Source of the DNA: Amaurobius ferox
Lineage: Eukaryota > Arthropoda > Arachnida > Araneae > Amaurobiidae
Reading direction: 5' to 3'
Assembly (NCBI GenBank): GCA_951213105.1
Contig: OX578133.1
Location: 140,671,313 to 140,735,312, forward strand
Length of the DNA: 64,000 nucleotides
Shown: piece by piece, positions 10,417-21,971 of the stretch
Numbering within the stretch: position 1 is the stretch's first letter
Layout: each line of letters starts with the position of its first letter
The notes under the pieces: model-generated
The model's input: only the letters and a program-made list of their open reading frames with translations
Database searches by the model: none
What the model was told of the DNA's origin: nothing
Made by a program: the position numbers and the translations under genes

Positions 10417-10430
10417 TGGCCCATAACCTT
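10417..10430 (-). other. Primer-binding site (initiator tRNA-Met half)
   Basis: The minus strand reads AAGGTTATGGGCCAGTG next to the LTR. It is the same internal initiator-tRNA match as the left copy, with one C of the GGGCCC run missing. The leader up to the gag ATG (10271..10416) has no other visible feature. Confidence 0.7.
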
Positions 10431-11432
10431 TGACGGAATTATGTATCATATCCGTAAGTTATATATTGAAAATTAACGTATAATTAAATTTCTGATGAAG
10501 CTGGTGATAGAATAACTATGAGCCACGAAATTCTGGTTCCACAACTTCGTTGAAAATTTAAAACAGAGTGTTGCAGCTATAACAAACGTTAGATAGTAGT
10601 TGTAGGAATACAAGTAGCAGTAGAAGTGTTAAATGAGAACAGTTCCAGTTTAAATCAAAATCACTTTTATTGAAGAGTGAATCCATTGTATTTGCTTACA
10701 ATATATATCATGAGAACAGGTAAGCAAAACACTAAAGCATACTATTTACAAAACATGAGCACTACAGCTCATATGAAGGTTTTTCAGTGTAAGTTCCATG
10801 CCTAGACACGTTTCTGGTTTAAGTATTATTTACACAAGTAAGTGGAATAAAAGCATTTCACACTTACGTGACCACGTGCACTTTCCGACGCCACCACTAG
10901 CTGGGCACACGCTATGGCAAAAACTTTAAACTTTCCGGATCAGCATCCACAACACGGGAAACATGGTCTCCTTAACTGAGAACCATCAAAACTACTAAGT
11001 TTAGTTTAAATATCCGCGTTCACCGATAAACACTTTATCGAAACTTTCGACAACATCGAAACATGAGTTTACGAAGATCCGTCTGCCCGATCTAGATCCT
11101 TCTAGATCCTTCCATCGATCAGTATATCGATCGAATGACTAACCGGTCTAATGACCAAAGCGATCTCACTTAAAAGCGATCTCACTTAAAACCAGAACAG
11201 TGTCTAGCCTTTATATCCGAAGATGGGTGCGTTCCGGAACATAACCGTTGCCGGCAACGCCCTCTGGATATGCAAAACAGGATGCGTGAGCGGCGAGAAA
11301 GGTGATTTGCATGATCAGCCAAGTTTTGTCCACATCGCGATTCGTTCACGAGAACGGAATAATCATTTTAAAAATGACGTCACGCTCCCGCGAAACGAGA
11401 ATCGCGATGTAAACAAAACCAAGTTTCTAACA
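10431..11432 (-). repeat. Copia 5' LTR (complete copy)
   Basis: 1002 bp, TG...CA. On the minus strand it carries a TATA-like ATATAAAG (complement of 11209..11216), likely the promoter, and AATAAA (complement of 10666..10671), likely the poly(A) signal. It lacks the SINE present in the 3' LTR and has an 8-bp deletion relative to it. Confidence 0.95.
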
Positions 11433-12021
11433 AGTCAGTTATCTGCTTCTGCATGCTCGATAGCTCCATTAATGCAGCATTTTCATTACGCGATGCTACT
11501 GCGCAAATATTTTCCGAGCTTGCCGTAATTTCGTATATTTTATCTGCCAAATTTGCCAATTGGCTTAAATTTTCCGTGCTTGCCAATAGAATTGCGCGGA
11601 CGTTTGACGGTAAGCGATCTAGCCATAATGATTTTAAAAAATCCTCGTTCACTTTATCGAGAGCTAATTCTCTCATTTGCCTCAATAATGCGGATGGTTT
11701 GAGGTCCTCTAGTTGCAATTCTGATAGATGTTTTCTCTTTTGCGTTAATTCCGAATCTGCAAATTCTGTAATTAGCCTATCTTTTAAGGTCCTGAATTTG
11801 TTTTCCTGCGGTGGATTCAAGATTAAATCACTTACATGGGATAATTCCTCCGAGTCCATCGCCGCTACGAGATATGCATATTTCGTCTCATCCTTCGTGA
11901 TATGCGAAATTTGGAACGCATTTTCAACTTGAGCTAGCCATAGGGTTACATTCTTTTTCCTTAAAGGAGGGATTTTGTATGTAACCCTGTTAATTTGGGG
12001 TTGCTCGTCATTTCCATCCAT
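11433..12021 (-). CDS. Ty3/gypsy Gag, N-terminal part (interrupted)
   Basis: Starts at ATG 12021 (MDGNDEQPQ); the same frame is open further upstream but that stretch is leader. The sequence KIPPLRKKNVTLWLAQVENAF, RLITEFADSELTQKRKHLSELQ and LPSNVRAIL is the retrotransposon Gag pattern of arthropod gypsy/mag-like elements (a capsid helical domain). The frame stops being gypsy at 11433, where the copia target duplication begins, and resumes at 4160. Gag would form the virus-like particle. This portion has no visible lesion except the insertion. Confidence 0.9.
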
Positions 12022-12680
12022 GTTTAAGAAATATAAATATATATAATTAAAAGACAAAGTAATAGAATATAAACAATTTTTACACAGGGTTCCCCAGCAC
12101 GCGTAAGTTTGCGAATTAGCGATAATTACGTGAATATACACTGTCCCGAAATAAAAATAATTTTGAGGGAAGGGAAAAAAGGAACTGACCTGTGCTGACC
12201 TTAATGAACTGCAGTTGTTTCGGAGGATCCTGCCTTTCAGCGACGTCTGTGTTGGCATGGAAGGGGAGAGCTCTTAGCTGCCGTAAAGGATATCTTTTAA
12301 AAGTCCGGAGATGAATAGCAGGGGTTCGAGGAAGGCGAAGTTGCTCCATGGGGATTCTCCTGGGTTGACTTTCCATTCATTGCTTGTAATCGGAAGCGGT
12401 CATTCATTGTGTCAGGAAGGAACTCAGTTGCTTTGCGAAGTCATCATCAGCTGTTGGGTAGCACTATTTGCGTCTGTGAGCATGCTTGTCTCTGAGAGCA
12501 GTCTTATATGAGCAGTAATTTATTGCTGTTTGCAGAGTATTGCTCCATTGTTGGCATCCGTATTGTTCCATATGCTCGGGCGTTCAAGTCCTTAAGGTCA
12601 CCATTGCTGGGTTTATGTTTGTTTGTTTGTGTGGGCTGAACCTGACATGCGGCATTAATGCCCAGCACAATCCCCCGACA
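12022..12680 (-). repeat. Gypsy leader and probable 5' LTR
   Basis: On the minus strand a TGTCGGGGGATTGTGCTGG start (12680), common for gypsy LTRs, is followed by AATAAA, a CATATAAG TATA-like box near 12508 and then the leader of gag. The 3' LTR is outside the window, so the inner LTR boundary and the PBS cannot be fixed. Confidence 0.55.
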
Positions 12681-14012
12681 TTTGTTGTTGTTTTGTTCTC
12701 TAGGCAGAACATTTAACTTGCGTAAAATAACATTTATTTACATTTTATTTTACAAATATATATACAGCATACTAATACTTTGCAGAGAGATTCTGCGGCA
12801 AGCAGATAAATCCTGATTGTTGGGACATTAAGTTCGAAGCAGTCGAAAGGAGGTTTCGACTGCTTAGTTCCAACGTTAGAAAGCAAGTCGAGAGTCAACC
12901 GATCGAGATTTTAGGAGCGAGTCCCTGTCCAAAAAGATGAAAGTTCTTTTCTAAACTGAATTTTGTAAACGCCCCAGAAGGAGTGACCGACCATCTTATT
13001 GGTCGTCGTTGGTCTGGGGCTCATTAATGGGAGTGCCCCCATGCACGCCACGTGTTTTCGGTGTACACCATCGTATTGTTGTTCACACATGCCGGTGACG
13101 AAAATTATGGCTTTCACATGCCAACATACTGTCACCGGCGTTAAAGTTATGTGTAAATCCCTTTCGGGAATCTTTGGAAGTCAGGCGTCCCAAAACAGGA
13201 AATGGTATGCAGTTTCCTCAGTTATCAGATACACAGAGAAAAGCCGCTTCTAGTTCGTTTTGGTGCAGGTGGCATAAATGGCGATAGTTAACCGCCACAC
13301 TGGGATGGGTACCTACAAGGAATACTAAATTGTCCGGGGTTCAACCAAAATTATGAAAATGAGTTTGTATATGCAGTGGACATTCAACTTGAATGAAGAC
13401 TTCTGCTGAAAGAACACTGTGAGTCACTCCTGGGAACAAAGTAAGTGGTTCAAAAATAAAGTTTTTATGAACATCATTCAGGGGAATGGTGTATCACAAT
13501 GTTTGTATACATTCTTCCAGCATTAAGAACTGTGCCAATAGCCATGACATGTGCACGCAGCTCGGGTGCGATGAGAACAGCTACTTCATGAACTGTGCCG
13601 TTAGTCATGACTTACACGTGTAGCAGAGTTGTGCGATCAACAGCAACTGTATGGGTATAGATAATGGTGCAAGGTCAACCGCTACCTCATAAGCTACACA
13701 GTTAGCTATGACTTGCATGTGCAGTGCAGGTGCTCGACTGATAGTCACTGCAAGGAAGTTTTTGCTTTTTCAAAAAGCGACGAGCTAGTCGAAGGCAGTT
13801 ATTAAATAATAATTCTGTCATATTTCTCTGCAAATGCGCTAATCAAAATACAACATTTCTTTCTCTTGAATCACTTTGTATTTTGACAGACTCAACATAA
13901 ACAGAGTCATCACTCATATACAAATCATACTATATTTTGACAACTCATGTAAACAGCAATGAAAGGAAACTTGCACTGTGGAGTGTTATTTGTTGATAGT
14001 AGTACCTAGTTT
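12681..14012. other. Non-coding stretch, no gene recognised
   Basis: Mixed-composition sequence with small direct and inverted motifs (for example gaagcagtcgaaaggaggtt and its partial inverse near 12835..12870). The short open frames on both strands resemble nothing I know. It lies in the KAT8 intron, to the right of the gypsy insertion. Confidence 0.5.
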
Positions 14013-14260
14013 GTAAATATGAAATCAGAGTTTTGGGAAAATAAGGATGGGTCCATGAAAGAGGGTACCAAATTTGTAAATATAAAATTGGAGTTTTGGG
14101 GGAATAAGGATGGGTCTGCGAAAGAGGGCACCGAGTTCGTAAATGTGAAATCAGAGATTTGGGATAATAAGGATGGGTCTGCGAAAGAGGGTACTGAGTT
14201 TGTAAATATGAAATCAGAGTTTTGAAAAAATAAGGATGGGTCCGTGAAAGTGGGGAAAAG
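14013..14260 (+). repeat. 63-bp tandem repeat with open 21-codon unit
   Basis: The motif GTAAATATGAAATCAGAG recurs at 14013, 14076, 14139 and 14202, exactly 63 bases apart. The plus frame stays open across three units (68 codons from 14019 to 14225), with a unit like NKDGSAKEGTEFVN. The fourth unit contains the stop. It may be a relic of a repetitive coding exon or a minisatellite that happens to be open. I see no splice sites or promoter, so I do not call a gene. Confidence 0.85.
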
Positions 14261-15072
14261 AATTTACTGTCAGCTTCGGATGACTAGTTTTTTTCTCCTT
14301 TGGAAAGAAAATATTCATAGTTTTCAAGGATGTTTTATGTTTTCAAGTACTTTTAAGTACCTTGAAAATGGTTAGCTAATTTTCAAGGACTTTCAAGGTT
14401 TCAAGGATATGTACGAACCCTGCAAGGATTTGGAGTGCCTGTCCATCTTACTGGAGTAATCTACAGGTCCCACATGTAAATCTCTAATGCCAATTTTCAC
14501 CCCAGCAGATTGACACCGCAAAATTTTTTGGCAAACAATTATTAATTACGTTCGCATGCCCGAATCATCCATTTCTCTTATAGGGGGGTCAAGTGTATAG
14601 TTCCATTTCCTTTCCTGTGAAATCAATCCCAGCTGGGCATGGGTCATCCAATTTACCCACATTATATGATCTCATCTTAGTTTCTTTCCTTGACCTATAC
14701 AATGAAAGGGGGGGGTTTAACTGAAAGTGATAAATCCCCCTATTTGAGATCTTAATGCTCCTAAATTGGCTGGTAAATTTGTGCACAAGCTGTTTTTATT
14801 CATTTTCTGTACATTTTTGAAGAAACACATGAAAACACATATTACCTCTCATCATCAAAGCTCCACTTTTTGAAAACAAAATGACCACAGTTGCATAGAA
14901 TTCTTGCACATATTTATAATTTTCAAAAACTTTTTGGGAAAAAGGGAATGTTTCACTGCTTTATGTGAAAGCGAGTTTTGCTGGTATTGAGCATAAATGT
15001 TAAGTTCCTTAAATTGGAGTAAATGAAGTTAACATTAAAATTCTGATTTTGTTGAAATATGTCTGACAATAC

Positions 15073-15103
<31 letters not shown>

Positions 15104-17383
15104 CATGACAATAAATACGACATACCTGAATTTGTGCTGATAAAATATATCTAAGGGAAAATGAATAGGATTTTTTTCACCACTGAAAAGTTTAATTCTT
15201 TTATTCAAAATATGTTAAGTCGTAATAGATGTAAGATATGAGAAAAATATTTTACTCAGTATTTTAAAAAGGCTGGCTTACCATCCTTAGTGTGGGTATA
15301 ACACCTATATCTGACCTAATGTTGTCAAAGTTACCCTCTTAATCATAATGGATTTTTTTAAATACTGTGACTGGGAGGAGGGGGGGGGGGATTCTAGTTC
15401 CTGTAAAATCTCTTACATATGTATTGCACAATATACATATCTTAAGTTTTCATAAATAAAATAAAATGTAATAGTAGATACTCTCAATGTATTTTTAAAG
15501 TTTTTAACAAAAACATACAGAAAAAATTTAGTAAGTTGCAACATGTTTGTTTAGTTTAGAATGTTTAGTTTAGTTTGTTTAGTTTAGCTGTGAAAAGTAA
15601 TATAAAAGATTTTTAAAAAGTTTAAATATATTAATATCTTTTAGGATACTGATTTACACCCTCTGGCACTAAATATTTAACAAAGAAACAAAACAATATA
15701 AGATAGCCCAGTTTTCAAATTTAGAATAATTAGATGAAAAATGCTTTTGGGGCTCTGTATTGCCAACAAAATAAAGACTAAATTCCCAATCTGAATAACT
15801 TTTTTTTTTCAAGAATATAATCATTCATTTTTATATAAACTATAAAAATATGAAAGTTCTGTTTATATAATTTGGGATTCTATTAAGAGTAAGATGGATA
15901 AAAAAGTTGTTTGAACATTATGTAGGAATGCAATAGATACCTGCAAAATCTTACACAAAAATAATCAATATTTTCTTAAGATATGAATTAACAATGAACT
16001 ATAATATGAAGAAATGAAACTTGTATATCTATCTTTACATTTAAAGTATTTGAAACTAATGAAAATAATTTTATTTGGGCACTGATATTTTTAGATTAAT
16101 ATCAGTAACATATAATTTTTTCTTACATTGAGAAAACAGGCATTCCTGATGTGCCATGTAACTATCTAAACAACTTATGGTATTTTTCGAAAGGAAAACT
16201 TACAGTTTAAAACAATATATTGTGTGACATGCTGACAGACAGTCCTCGCAGCACTTTAAAGCAAATGGGTAACATGCCAACATGTCACATGGCTGCCAAC
16301 ATGTTAAAACAAGCTGACATGGAAACCAATGATGATCACTCTGTATATGTAAGATGTTAAGCTTTATTTTCTATAAAAGTTGCAGAACCTGTATATTTAA
16401 AATACAAATAAAGGTTATTTTACTGCATTCATCTATGCAAAATTAGAATGTATCACAGTTTTGATCTTCAAATGCTTATAAACTACCATTTTTCTTTAAT
16501 TACCAAATTATTGTGAAACTTTAAATATTGCTACAATATTTTCTGCTTTAGCAGGGATATGTCAATTGTGCCTACTTGCAACAAATATTCATCATTTTTT
16601 GGCCTAATGTGTGAAAAAGGAGCTTCAATAAGTGGTCTGTTTTACAACGTACAGCAACCAACTCTACAAGATTTTCCATGCCATCGAATTTTCTAATTAT
16701 TGATGAAAATTTCCCAGTTTTGAAAAGTATATTTATTTGGTTTCTCCCAAATTAGCAATTTTTAATAAAAAAAAAAAATTGTTGCAGGGAATTTCGACCA
16801 AACTTGCAAATATGATATCTCTGTGTATGCACTTGAACATATTTGTGCCCTTTTATGCCTTCTTTTTATATAAAGAAATTCTTGAAATTTACTATTACCT
16901 ACAGTAAAGGTACCAGTTGCTGCAAGCATTTAAGTATTTGTGCTTATTAATTTGGCGTCCTCTTTAAAGTAATACTTGCAAATATTTGTTATGGATATTC
17001 AATTTTATTTATGAAAAGTTGTTTTAAATTCTACACTGTTTAAGTAGATAAATAGAGTTTTAATCAATTAATATTATTAAAAATTTGCATTTATAATAAA
17101 ATAGTATACTTGCAAATCATCAATGGGTAATCTCAAAATTAAATAAAAATTAACCCATTGACTGATAATTAAATTTTTTTTCATAACTCAATATTTATAA
17201 TCATGCAACAAGATTTATTTTTGTATGGATTTTGTTGTACATAGTCCTTCAGTATGATCTCCTGGTTTTGAAATGTAAAAAAAAAAAGCAGCATAGAGAG
17301 AGATCCTATTCAAAAATTTATTTTACCATAAAGAACAATATTTGCCATTTTGTTTAGTTATTGTTTAAAGACTGGACCAGCTA
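14261..17383. other. Non-coding intron sequence with simple repeats
   Basis: Very AT-rich. It holds an (AT)n tract at 15071..15099, a G run near 15379..15389 and TTTAG-like repeats near 15545..15590. Nothing coding is recognised on either strand. Confidence 0.6.
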
Positions 17384-17503
17384 AATGCTTACCCTCATAA
17401 GCTATATTCTTATGAAGCCTCACCAAGATCACTAAAATTCTGCAAGAACTGCAGAATTTCAGGGTGAGGTTTCAGAAGTTTATAGTTCTTAAGAATAAGC
17501 ATT
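17384..17503. repeat. Imperfect palindrome, MITE-like
   Basis: The left arm begins AATGCTTACCCTCATAAGC and the right arm ends GAATAAGCATT; the core AAATTCTGCA-AGAAC-TGCAGAATTT is perfect. The arms are roughly 55 bp and pair along most of their length. There is no clear target duplication. Confidence 0.6.
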
Positions 17504-17603
17504 AAGTTAATGCAGTCTTTAAAAAATAACAAAACAAAATGGTAAATATTGTTCTTTCTTATAGTGAAACACATTTTTTAATAGGATCTATGCCTTTTTT
17601 ATG

Positions 17604-17639
17604 TCAGAATGATCTTCCAAAACCAGAAGATCATTCTGA
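17604..17639. repeat. Perfect 14-bp hairpin
   Basis: TCAGAATGATCTTC at 17604..17617 and its exact complement at 17626..17639, with an 8-base loop. It lies inside a 76-codon open frame (17539..17769, plus) that I do not recognise and do not call as a gene. Confidence 0.75.
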
Positions 17640-18679
17640 TGTACCATGTATTAACAAAATACATGTTTTACATAAACAAACTTTCATACTAACATTTAAA
17701 AATGTATTGCTATATCCAACTAAAGACTGTGTTAAAGATTCTACTATAGTAAATAAATACAGGCAGTGAAATTTTATGATACAATCAAGAACACTTGGTA
17801 TTAAGAGCAAATTTGAAGTATTTTAGTCACCAGAATCTTATTTGAAAATAAAATTTTAAGTCATAATTCAAGCCTATTGTGTTATGATTATAAAAATTAT
17901 GAAATTCTAAAAATATTATATTTATAGAGGAAAAAAATATACTTGTCTACAAAAATGTAATTAGTTATTCTATGAAAGAGTAATAATACTGTGTTTGTGC
18001 TTCTTAGAAGAATTTAATATAGTGCTGGTGCTCATTGAAGAATTTAAAATAGTGTTAACGTTCCCTGGAAAAATTTAATATAATGCTGATAGTAAAAGGC
18101 TGCAAATCCATAGCCTATGTTTAAGAAAACACATTCAATGATTAAAGTTATACCAGTCTCACACACTATGCAAATCATATCATATATGCAATCATATATC
18201 AGAAGTACAAGATAGCAGAAAAATAGATCTGCAATAGCAGTACTTGGCAATACCAGGGTTTTTTCAAATAAATTTTTAGCAAACTGCAGCGGGCTGGGTC
18301 TTAGCTGAAAAGTTTTGGAAATTAAAAAGTTCAAAATATGGCTATTTTAGTAATTTTATAAACTATCCACCTAAAATTTGAATCTCAGGGGGATATCACT
18401 CTTCCTTAGATAACTTGGTCGTGATATTTAAGATCTAATGTAGAATTATCCAACTGGCAGCCAACAAGGATCTTACTTATATAACATATTTAAAATTAAT
18501 AAAACTTCATTACTACTTTTATTTTATTACCACTTTATTTAAAAAATGAACATATATTGATATTTATTGGAATGCATAACTGTAACAAAGTGTGATGCAT
18601 AAATATTACTGAAAAATTTTCAACAGTAGCAAAAATATTTTGATTAAAACTTTTACTCAGCATTCTATGGAAGTTGATT

Positions 18680-21189
18680 GTATAAGGCAGGGGTGCACAA
18701 CCTTTTAACACCTGCGGGCCAATTTCACATACACTAAGCAACGGCGGACCGCAAGGGGGAGGGGGGTACCACCCAGCAATATATTTTTAGTAAATACCGA
18801 AACAAAAAATTAAAAGTGAAAATTAAAAACAAATACAGAAATGAAAAAAACAACTCACTTGCTTCAAAAACGTACAGATATCGCCAAAATCCTTTTATTT
18901 TTTTGTAGAGCTAGTGGAAAATTTGACATTGTTTGATTTTCATTATTCTTTCAATGTCTGGTTCAATGTTGGATACAGCGATCCATAGGTTTCCCTCCAA
19001 GTGTTCATCAGTTAGACGAGAATGACCTTTTGATTTCACTTGTTTCATTAATGAAAATGATTGTTCAGGTACTCCCAAATAATGTTATCGTTTTTTGAGC
19101 GTGAATTTTCAATTTTTCCATTTCACAAGGCAAGTAATTTCTGTAACATTCTAGCAAAGAAACTTCAGAAAATTTAGCTTTCAATTCGGAGTTACTCTGA
19201 ATTTCGATAAGTTCCATCTGAAAATTGACGGGCACTGTTTCAATATTTGTCTCGAATGGTATTGCAAACACTTCTTAAGATTTCTCAAGTTTTCTGATAT
19301 CTTGAAATCGACGACTGAACTCATTTTGCAGATTTTCTACTAGTGAAGCGCATTTAATAGTGTTGATGGGATCGTCTTCACAATTTGCAATATAATTACA
19401 CATTGTTGGAAAATTTAACAATTGATCACACTTGAGTTGTGAATTCCATAATGCTAACTTAAACTCAAATGACTTGATTGAGTAAAATAGGTTGTGTATC
19501 AGGTTATTTTTCCCCTGAAGCTTCGTATTTAGCTCATTCAGATGTTGTGTCATATCAACCATAAAAGATAAATCACATAGCCATTCCTTGTCTTCAAAGT
19601 CTGCCACCAGATTATGATCACGACTTTTGAAAAAAGTAATGATTTCCTCACGCAAGTCATACACTCGCTTCAGCATTTTCCCAGCACTTAGCCAACGAAC
19701 TTGTGTAAAATAAATTACATCATCATACTGAGAATCTAACTGGGATAGGAAATCTCGGAACTGACGATGAGCAACTCCTCTGGAACGAATAAAGTTTATT
19801 ACTTTAATAATGATTTTCATTACATGTTCCATTTTAATAATTTTTGCACAAAGGTTCTCTTGTTGTAAAAGGCAATGGCATGCTACAATTTTATTCCCCA
19901 CTGCGTTGCTATCTGTTGCCAAATAATTTACTAATCCTTGGTTTTTTCCTACCATAGCTGGCGCGCCATCGGTTGAAATACCATGTAACATTTTTAAGTC
20001 CAAATTATACTTTTCCAAGACTTTCTTAACTTCTTGATAAATGCCTGCTCCTTTTGTTGTATTTTTCATTGGAAGTAACGCCAGTAACTCCTCCGTAACA
20101 TTGAAATTACAGTCAATGCCACGAATAAAAATTGACAGCTGTGCAGTGTCAGTGATGTCTGTGCTTTCATCTATGGCCAATGAAAACCATGTGAATTCAG
20201 AAATTTTCTCTTTTAATGTTTTTTCAATATCTAATGCCATTTCTTCTGATCTTCTTGCTACCGTCACACGATTAAGGCTTATCTTCGAAATAATACCATT
20301 TTTCTCCAGAAACGCTATATTTGCCACTTCTTCCAAGCATTCTTTAACCAATTCTCCATCTTTATACGGTTTCAGTTTTTTAACTAAAATTTTCGACACA
20401 ACAAAACTTGCTTTGACTGCAATTTCTGAATCATCAATCACTCTTTTGAAAATATTTTGTTGGTTTGTAAACTTATGTTGCAAATCTTTAATTTTATCCT
20501 TTCTCATTCGTCTTGATAACTCCTTGTATTTGTCAGCATGCTTTGTATCGTAATGTCTCTTCACATTGTACTCCTTCATTACAATAGTTTCTTGGCAAAT
20601 TAAACATGTTGCTTTGCCTTTGTTCTCTACGAAAAAAATAACTCTCACCCCATTTCTCCTGAAATGCACGATTCTCATCACTGACTTTATGCTTTTTAGA
20701 CATAGTCACAGAAGTTATAACATAAATCGTATCAAACCAAAACACTTTATTTATCGACCTCCAACTACTCTTTGACTTTGAGTCTTTGACTATACTCGGG
20801 AAAATGTTAACTGGAAACAAAAACAAATTCCCCTCCAACAACAAACACATTCCAGTTTCCAGTGTAGGTTTGCCGTACGGAAAATTCTCGCCAACAGCAA
20901 GTCAACGAAGGACTACCATGGCAGGGTATGAATTCAAACATTCCACTTCTCATTGTAAAAAGTAGACAATTTTTAATTTAAAGCTGTTTGATTTGCTCTT
21001 TTTATTTGTTTTGTAGTTGAAATGTAGTCGAAAGAAAATTTGACATAAAAAATAATTTTTTATAAAATTTTATGATGCAGTTTTTCTTTTTTTGTGAAAG
21101 TCTGAATTTTTTTTTATGTGCTCGCCAAGCTGAGGATGGCGGCAGGCCGCACACGATTAGACCGCGGGTTGTGCATGACTGGTATAAGG
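18680..21189 (-). mobile_element. hAT transposon with 8-bp TSD (ZBED5/GTF2IRD2-like)
   Basis: The element spans 18688..21181, flanked by gtataagg at 18680..18687 and 21182..21189. The ends are CAGGGGTGCACAACC and the complement of GGTTGTGCATGACTG, imperfect inverted repeats of about 15 bp. Length is 2494 bp. It contains one nearly complete minus-strand transposase with only a few lesions, so it died recently. Subterminal sequence to the left of the gene has GC-rich segments (GCGGGCC, GCGGACCGC). Confidence 0.95.
18911..20703 (-). pseudogene. hAT transposase, recently inactivated
   Basis: Start MSKKHKVSDENRAF at 20703. Order: a BED-type zinc finger (CLICQ...KRHYDTKH), then the hAT catalytic RNase H-like fold with SLAIDESTDITDTAQL, STDGAPAMVG, CHCLLQQENL and RWLSAGKMLKRV, and the C-terminal dimerisation region ending near 18911. 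The pattern is that of the ZBED5/GTF2IRD2-type hAT transposases. I see three lesions: a frameshift near 20635 between ESYFF and VENKGKATC, an in-frame TAA at 19275..19277, and a small deletion with frameshift near 19065 in the LFGST...EQSFSLMKQ block. The open middle part is 468 codons (20681..19275). Confidence 0.92.
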
Positions 21190-21806
21190 CATAAAAATTA
21201 GAATGCAAAAAAAAAATTAAAAAGTGTTTATGACCCATTTTTTCTTTTTCTTTTTTGAGACTAATCATTAATTCATACATACAAAATGTATCGTGTACTT
21301 TTCACTAAATAAAAGGCTTTACTTACAAGAAAAATATTTTAACAAAAACTCTTCAATTTTAATCAAACATTTATGATCACTAGAATATATAAATTTTATA
21401 ATTATGAAAAAATATATGCATATATATCTGCTAAATCCCAGTAGCAATGGTGGAAAAAAAAGAAGTAAAAAAACTAATTTTTCACTGCACAAATTCCAGT
21501 TTTGTACTACACCACATTCTTTTTATACAACACAAATTGTGTGCTACTGCACATTTTCTTGGACATACCACAGGAAACTGGCTGTATTCACAGTACACTG
21601 GAAAAAATCTAGCACACCTAATAGTTTCTCCCAACAGTTCTAATTTACATGATAAATGAATTGAAACCACATGCTTATGCAATATCTTCATATTAAATAA
21701 TTAGAAGAAATTAAGTAATCAAGATGCCAAATCCTATATACCAAGAAATAAATATGATATTTTATGTACAGTAAAATAAAAACTGTTATATAATAAAATT
21801 CCTTAC
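21190..21806. other. KAT8 intron, no further feature
   Basis: AT-rich, beginning just downstream of the exon at 21807 (minus strand). The short open frames here look random. The next KAT8 exon, which should encode GQC..WRQPPG, was searched for by eye down to 12.7 kb and not found. Confidence 0.6.
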
Positions 21807-21971
21807 TTGATGATAACGGTAGGTCTTTTCAAGACGCATGTACTTTAAGCAATATTCACACATCCAAAGCTTGGATTGCTTTCCAAATTCTTCAGGGAAA
21901 GGTGAGAAATACCAAGTATCAATCTGATATTTTCCAAACTGTATGCGATCAATGTATTTTACTTTTGTTAT
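21807..21971 (-). CDS. KAT8: KAT8/MOF acetyltransferase exon: start of MYST domain
   Basis: 165 bp, exactly 55 codons, phase 0 at both ends, beginning [18 protein letters not shown]. The acceptor is TTATTTCAG|ATA and the donor CAA|GTAAGG. It contains the MYST zinc finger ([10 protein letters not shown]...YRYH; the last cysteine is expected in the next exon) and the [13 protein letters not shown] block. These match KAT8/MOF and not KAT5, KAT6 or KAT7, which differ in this block. KAT8 proteins acetylate histone H4, chiefly Lys16, in nuclear MSL and NSL complexes. One oddity: the residue after the finger histidine is Gln, where vertebrate KAT8 has Leu. It joins the exon at 31115..31165 in phase. 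Confidence 0.93.

Larger units (their letters stand above)
4161..11432 (-). mobile_element. Complete Ty1/copia retrotransposon with LTRs and TSD
   Basis: 5' LTR 11432..10431, PBS, gag-pol, polypurine tract, 3' LTR 5468..4161. The 5-bp duplication AGTCA flanks it (4156..4160 and 11433..11437) and lies in a gypsy gag gene that rejoins in frame across the site. The two LTRs are almost identical apart from a SINE insertion, an 8-bp deletion and a few substitutions, so the insertion is young. Internally it is damaged: a frameshift before RT and a deletion of most of RNase H, so this copy could not move on its own. Confidence 0.95.

Noticed and set aside
12040..12110. A gypsy primer-binding site (TGGGGAACCCTG)
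   Set aside because: I cannot match it to a tRNA 3' end and the LTR boundary there is not CA, so it was not called.
15541..15595. Telomere-like repeats (TTTAG)
   Set aside because: Irregular TTTAGT/TTTAGAA units, not the arthropod TTAGG array.
17539..17769. A 76-codon plus-strand gene
   Set aside because: No recognised domain, no splice sites or neighbours in support, and a palindrome lies within it.
20041..20553. A 170-codon plus-strand gene
   Set aside because: It is the antisense shadow of the hAT transposase.
12681..21806. Remaining KAT8 exons (GQC..WRQPPG and the acetyl-CoA-binding core)
   Set aside because: I looked on the minus strand for their codons and found none; they are probably left of the window.
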